In this document: positions 13,197 through 15,338 of the stretch, piece after piece
Numbering within the stretch: position 1 is the first letter of the stretch
Layout: each line of letters starts with the position of its first letter
Assembly: GCA_024278645.1 (NCBI GenBank)
Contig: JAJRST010000115.1
Span: 1 to 15,338, forward strand
Reading direction: 5' to 3'
Source: a bacterium
GTDB lineage: Bacteria; Zhuqueibacterota; Zhuqueibacteria; Residuimicrobiales; Krinioviventaceae
Length of the DNA stretch: 15,338 nucleotides
Made by a program: the position numbers and the translations under genes
The notes under the pieces: model-generated
Database searches by the model: none
Told to the model about the DNA's origin: nothing
Seen by the model: only the letters and a program-made list of their open reading frames with translations

Positions 13197-15338
13197 ATGA
13201 ATAAAATAATTCAATTCGTCCTAAAGAACCAACTGCTCATGCTGGTGCTGGCCGTGCTGGTGCTGGCCGGCGGATTTTACAGCTACCGGCAATTGCCCAT
13301 CGACGCCTTTCCCGATGTATCGCCATCCCTGGTTCAGGTCTTTACCGTGACCGAGGGACTGGCCCCGGAAGAGATTGAAAAATATGTCACATTCCCGGTG
13401 GAAGTGGCCATGAACGGGCTTCCCAATTTGGAAAAAATCCGCTCGGTGTCCAACTTTGGCTTGTCCGTAGTCAACATCTATTTCCAGGACGGAACCGATA
13501 TCTATTTCGCCCGCCAGTTAGTGAATGAACGCCTCCAGGAGGCGCGCGACCAAATCCCCGAAGGATTCGGCGAGCCGGAAATGGGACCCATTTCAACGGG
13601 CATGGGACTGATCATGTTTTACTACCTGGAAGATACAACCGGCAATTATTCCCTGACGGAGCTGCGCACCATCCAGGATTGGCTGATCAAATATCAATTG
13701 CAGACCGTACCCGGGGTCACCGAAGTCCTCGGCATCGGCGGTTGGGAAAAGCAGTATCATGTCGTCGTCAATCCCAACGCTTTGCTGCAATACAACCTGA
13801 GCATAAATGACATCATTGACAAGATATCGGCGAATAACCTGAACGTCGGCGCCCAGTTTATTGAAAAAAACGCCGAGGAGTTTATCGTGCGCTCCGTCGG
13901 CCTGGCGCACGACATCGAAGACATGCAAAACATCGTCATCAAAGCGCAGCATGGCGTTCCGATTTATTTAAAACAGGTGGCGGATATTAAAATTGGCGGC
14001 GCCGTGCGCCGCGGCGTGCAAACCCGGGACGGCATCTCCGAGGTTGTTTCCGGCCAGGTGGTCAAGCTTTACGGCAGCAACTCTTCTACGGTTATCGGCG
14101 CTGTCGAACAAAAAATGAAGGATATCAACAAGATGCTGCCCGAGGGAATAAAAATCGTTCCCTACTATCAGCAAAAGAGCCTGGTCGAGGCCGCTGTAAG
14201 AACAGTAAGCAACGCCCTGTTGCAGGGCATTCTGCTGGTTGTGCTGGTGCTCATCGTCTTTATGGGCTCCATGCGGCCCAGCGTTGTGGTGGCGCTCTCC
14301 ATCCCCTTTTCCATTTTGTTCGCCATGATCGGTATGCGCTATTTCAACATATCGGTCAATTTGATGTCCTTTGGCGGTCTGGCCATCGCCATCGGCATGA
14401 TGGTGGACGGCACCATCGTCATGGTGGAGAATGTGGATCGAATGCTGCGGCAATCCGGGCCGGATGAGCCGCGAGTGCATGTGATCGCCCGCGCCTGCAT
14501 CGAAGTGGCCCGTCCCATTCTTTTTGCCATCTCGATCATCATCGTGGTTTTCCTGCCGTTGTTCAGCCTTCAGGGCGTGGAAGGAAAAACCTTTCGCCCG
14601 TTGGCGTTTACCGTTTCCCTGGCCATGCTGGGGTCGTTATTGTTTGCACTGTTCCTGGCCCCGGTGTTGTCAAACATCTTGATGCGCCGGCCAAAGACAA
14701 GAAAATCGCAAGAAACAACAAAGGAAATATTTATCGTCCGTTTTTTACAAAAAATATATCGACCCCTGGTTTCCTTTTTTGTGAAAAAACGTCATTGGGC
14801 CGTTGTTCTCGCCATTCTGCTGCTGGTCATGGGCGCCTTTATCTTTCCGCAACTGGGATCGGAATTCACGCCCACCCTGCAGGAAGGGACCATTGTTTTG
14901 CGTCTCACCATGGCCCCGTCCATCTCCTTGAAGGAAAGCATCCAGGTCACCCAGAGAGTGGAACGACGGGTGATGCATATTCCCGAGGTGACCAGCGTCG
15001 TCACCCGCATCGGTCGCGGCGAAGTGGGAGCGCACACCGACCCCATCAACAGCGCCGAGATGTATATCTTGTTAAAGGACAAAAAAGAATGGCGATCGGC
15101 CAAGACGCAGTCGCAACTGGAGGATGTCATTCGCGAAGAGGTCGGCGACATACCCGGCGTACTGAGCAATTTCACGCAGCCGATTCAGATGACCGTGGAT
15201 GAACTTTTGGAATGCGTTCGCGCGGAACTGGCCATCAAATTATTCGGCGAAGATTTGCAAGTGCTCAAGGAAAAGGCGGATGAGATAGCCGCCGTCATTC
15301 GCGACGTGCCCGGCGCCGCCGACGTGCAGCCGGACCAG
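13197..15338 (+). CDS. czcA: Heavy-metal RND efflux pump of CzcA family (3' truncated by window end)
   Basis: 714 codons from ATG 13197, with AGGTGGAG (13181-13188) 8 nt upstream; about 300-330 more are expected. Proton-driven inner-membrane transporter of the HME-RND group, exporting metal through adaptor and outer-membrane channel. Evidence: first membrane helix (12-30) then RQLPIDAFPDVSP; PGVTEVLGIGGWEKQYHVVV; membrane helix 2 LLQGILLVVLVLIVFMG; helix 4 with GGLAIAIGMMVDGTIVMVEN, carrying D404 and E411 of the proton relay but Ala in place of the first Asp of CzcA; LGSEFTPTLQEGTIVLRL; and VDELLECVRAELAIKLFGEDL, where the family normally has 'DELLSGVR', so C673 is unusual. At the three positions where I recall CusA has its metal-binding methionines, Arg567, Ser619 and Glu669 are seen, favouring divalent metals over Cu/Ag; this uses remembered sequences. 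Symbol reflects family. Confidence 0.93.
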   Translation, partial: MNKIIQFVLKNQLLMLVLAVLVLAGGFYSYRQLPIDAFPDVSPSLVQVFTVTEGLAPEEIEKYVTFPVEVAMNGLPNLEKIRSVSNFGLSVVNIYFQDGTDIYFARQLVNERLQEARDQIPEGFGEPEMGPISTGMGLIMFYYLEDTTGNYSLTELRTIQDWLIKYQLQTVPGVTEVLGIGGWEKQYHVVVNPNALLQYNLSINDIIDKISANNLNVGAQFIEKNAEEFIVRSVGLAHDIEDMQNIVIKAQHGVPIYLKQVADIKIGGAVRRGVQTRDGISEVVSGQVVKLYGSNSSTVIGAVEQKMKDINKMLPEGIKIVPYYQQKSLVEAAVRTVSNALLQGILLVVLVLIVFMGSMRPSVVVALSIPFSILFAMIGMRYFNISVNLMSFGGLAIAIGMMVDGTIVMVENVDRMLRQSGPDEPRVHVIARACIEVARPILFAISIIIVVFLPLFSLQGVEGKTFRPLAFTVSLAMLGSLLFALFLAPVLSNILMRRPKTRKSQETTKEIFIVRFLQKIYRPLVSFFVKKRHWAVVLAILLLVMGAFIFPQLGSEFTPTLQEGTIVLRLTMAPSISLKESIQVTQRVERRVMHIPEVTSVVTRIGRGEVGAHTDPINSAEMYILLKDKKEWRSAKTQSQLEDVIREEVGDIPGVLSNFTQPIQMTVDELLECVRAELAIKLFGEDLQVLKEKADEIAAVIRDVPGAADVQPDQ

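Noticed and set aside
13593..14480. Minus-strand frames (13593-13952 and 13968-14480)
   Set aside because: They lie antisense to the CzcA-type pump, whose frame is continuous from 13197 to the window end.

Overview
The window looks like a chromosomal segment of a Gram-negative bacterium of the FCB superphylum, of the Calditrichota / KSB1 / Ignavibacteria kind. The main evidence is two secreted proteins with the C-terminal tail that begins with the NYPNPF motif and ends in a short basic stretch (type A sorting domain of the type IX secretion system). An RND efflux pump with a TolC-type outer-membrane partner confirms an outer membrane. The phylum is inferred; no rRNA or tRNA gene is present.

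Region 1 (1-5429, + strand) is a signalling and secretion block. It holds the end of an Fn3-like protein, a GAF sigma-54 activator, a Ser/Thr kinase with a membrane anchor and two PEGA-type domains (4-nt overlap with the activator), a six-repeat Kelch protein with a sorting tail, and a DUF5683-like membrane protein (4-nt overlap with Kelch). A sigma-54-like -24/-12 sequence lies between kinase and Kelch genes, so the activator may control the two genes downstream.

Region 2 (5465-5942, - strand) is a pair of small unrecognised genes 4 nt apart, with the organisation of a toxin-antitoxin or other small accessory module. An AT-rich gap of about 340 bp follows.

Region 3 (6282-7922) encodes a secreted Gly/His-rich protein with two tandem copies of a domain carrying an acidic DxDxDG calcium-type loop, and a sorting tail. 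A hairpin follows it. The next 520 bp have no gene but contain a 22-bp direct repeat that vaguely resembles a Fur-family box.

Region 4 (8443-9735) is an MFS transporter of Spinster-like type, interrupted in frame by a single TAA after codon 49. A strong intrinsic terminator follows.

Region 5 (9841-15338, running off the end) is a heavy-metal efflux locus. It has a TTGACA promoter with an inverted-repeat operator, a CadC/SmtB-type ArsR repressor with both alpha3 and alpha5 metal-site residues, a small His-rich exported protein, and the outer-membrane, adaptor and inner-membrane parts of a CzcCBA-type pump. The adaptor is short and appears to lack the alpha-helical hairpin. Residues at the pump's metal site and the repressor type favour divalent metals (Zn/Cd/Co/Ni) over Cu/Ag. 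The last gene is cut by the window end after 714 codons.
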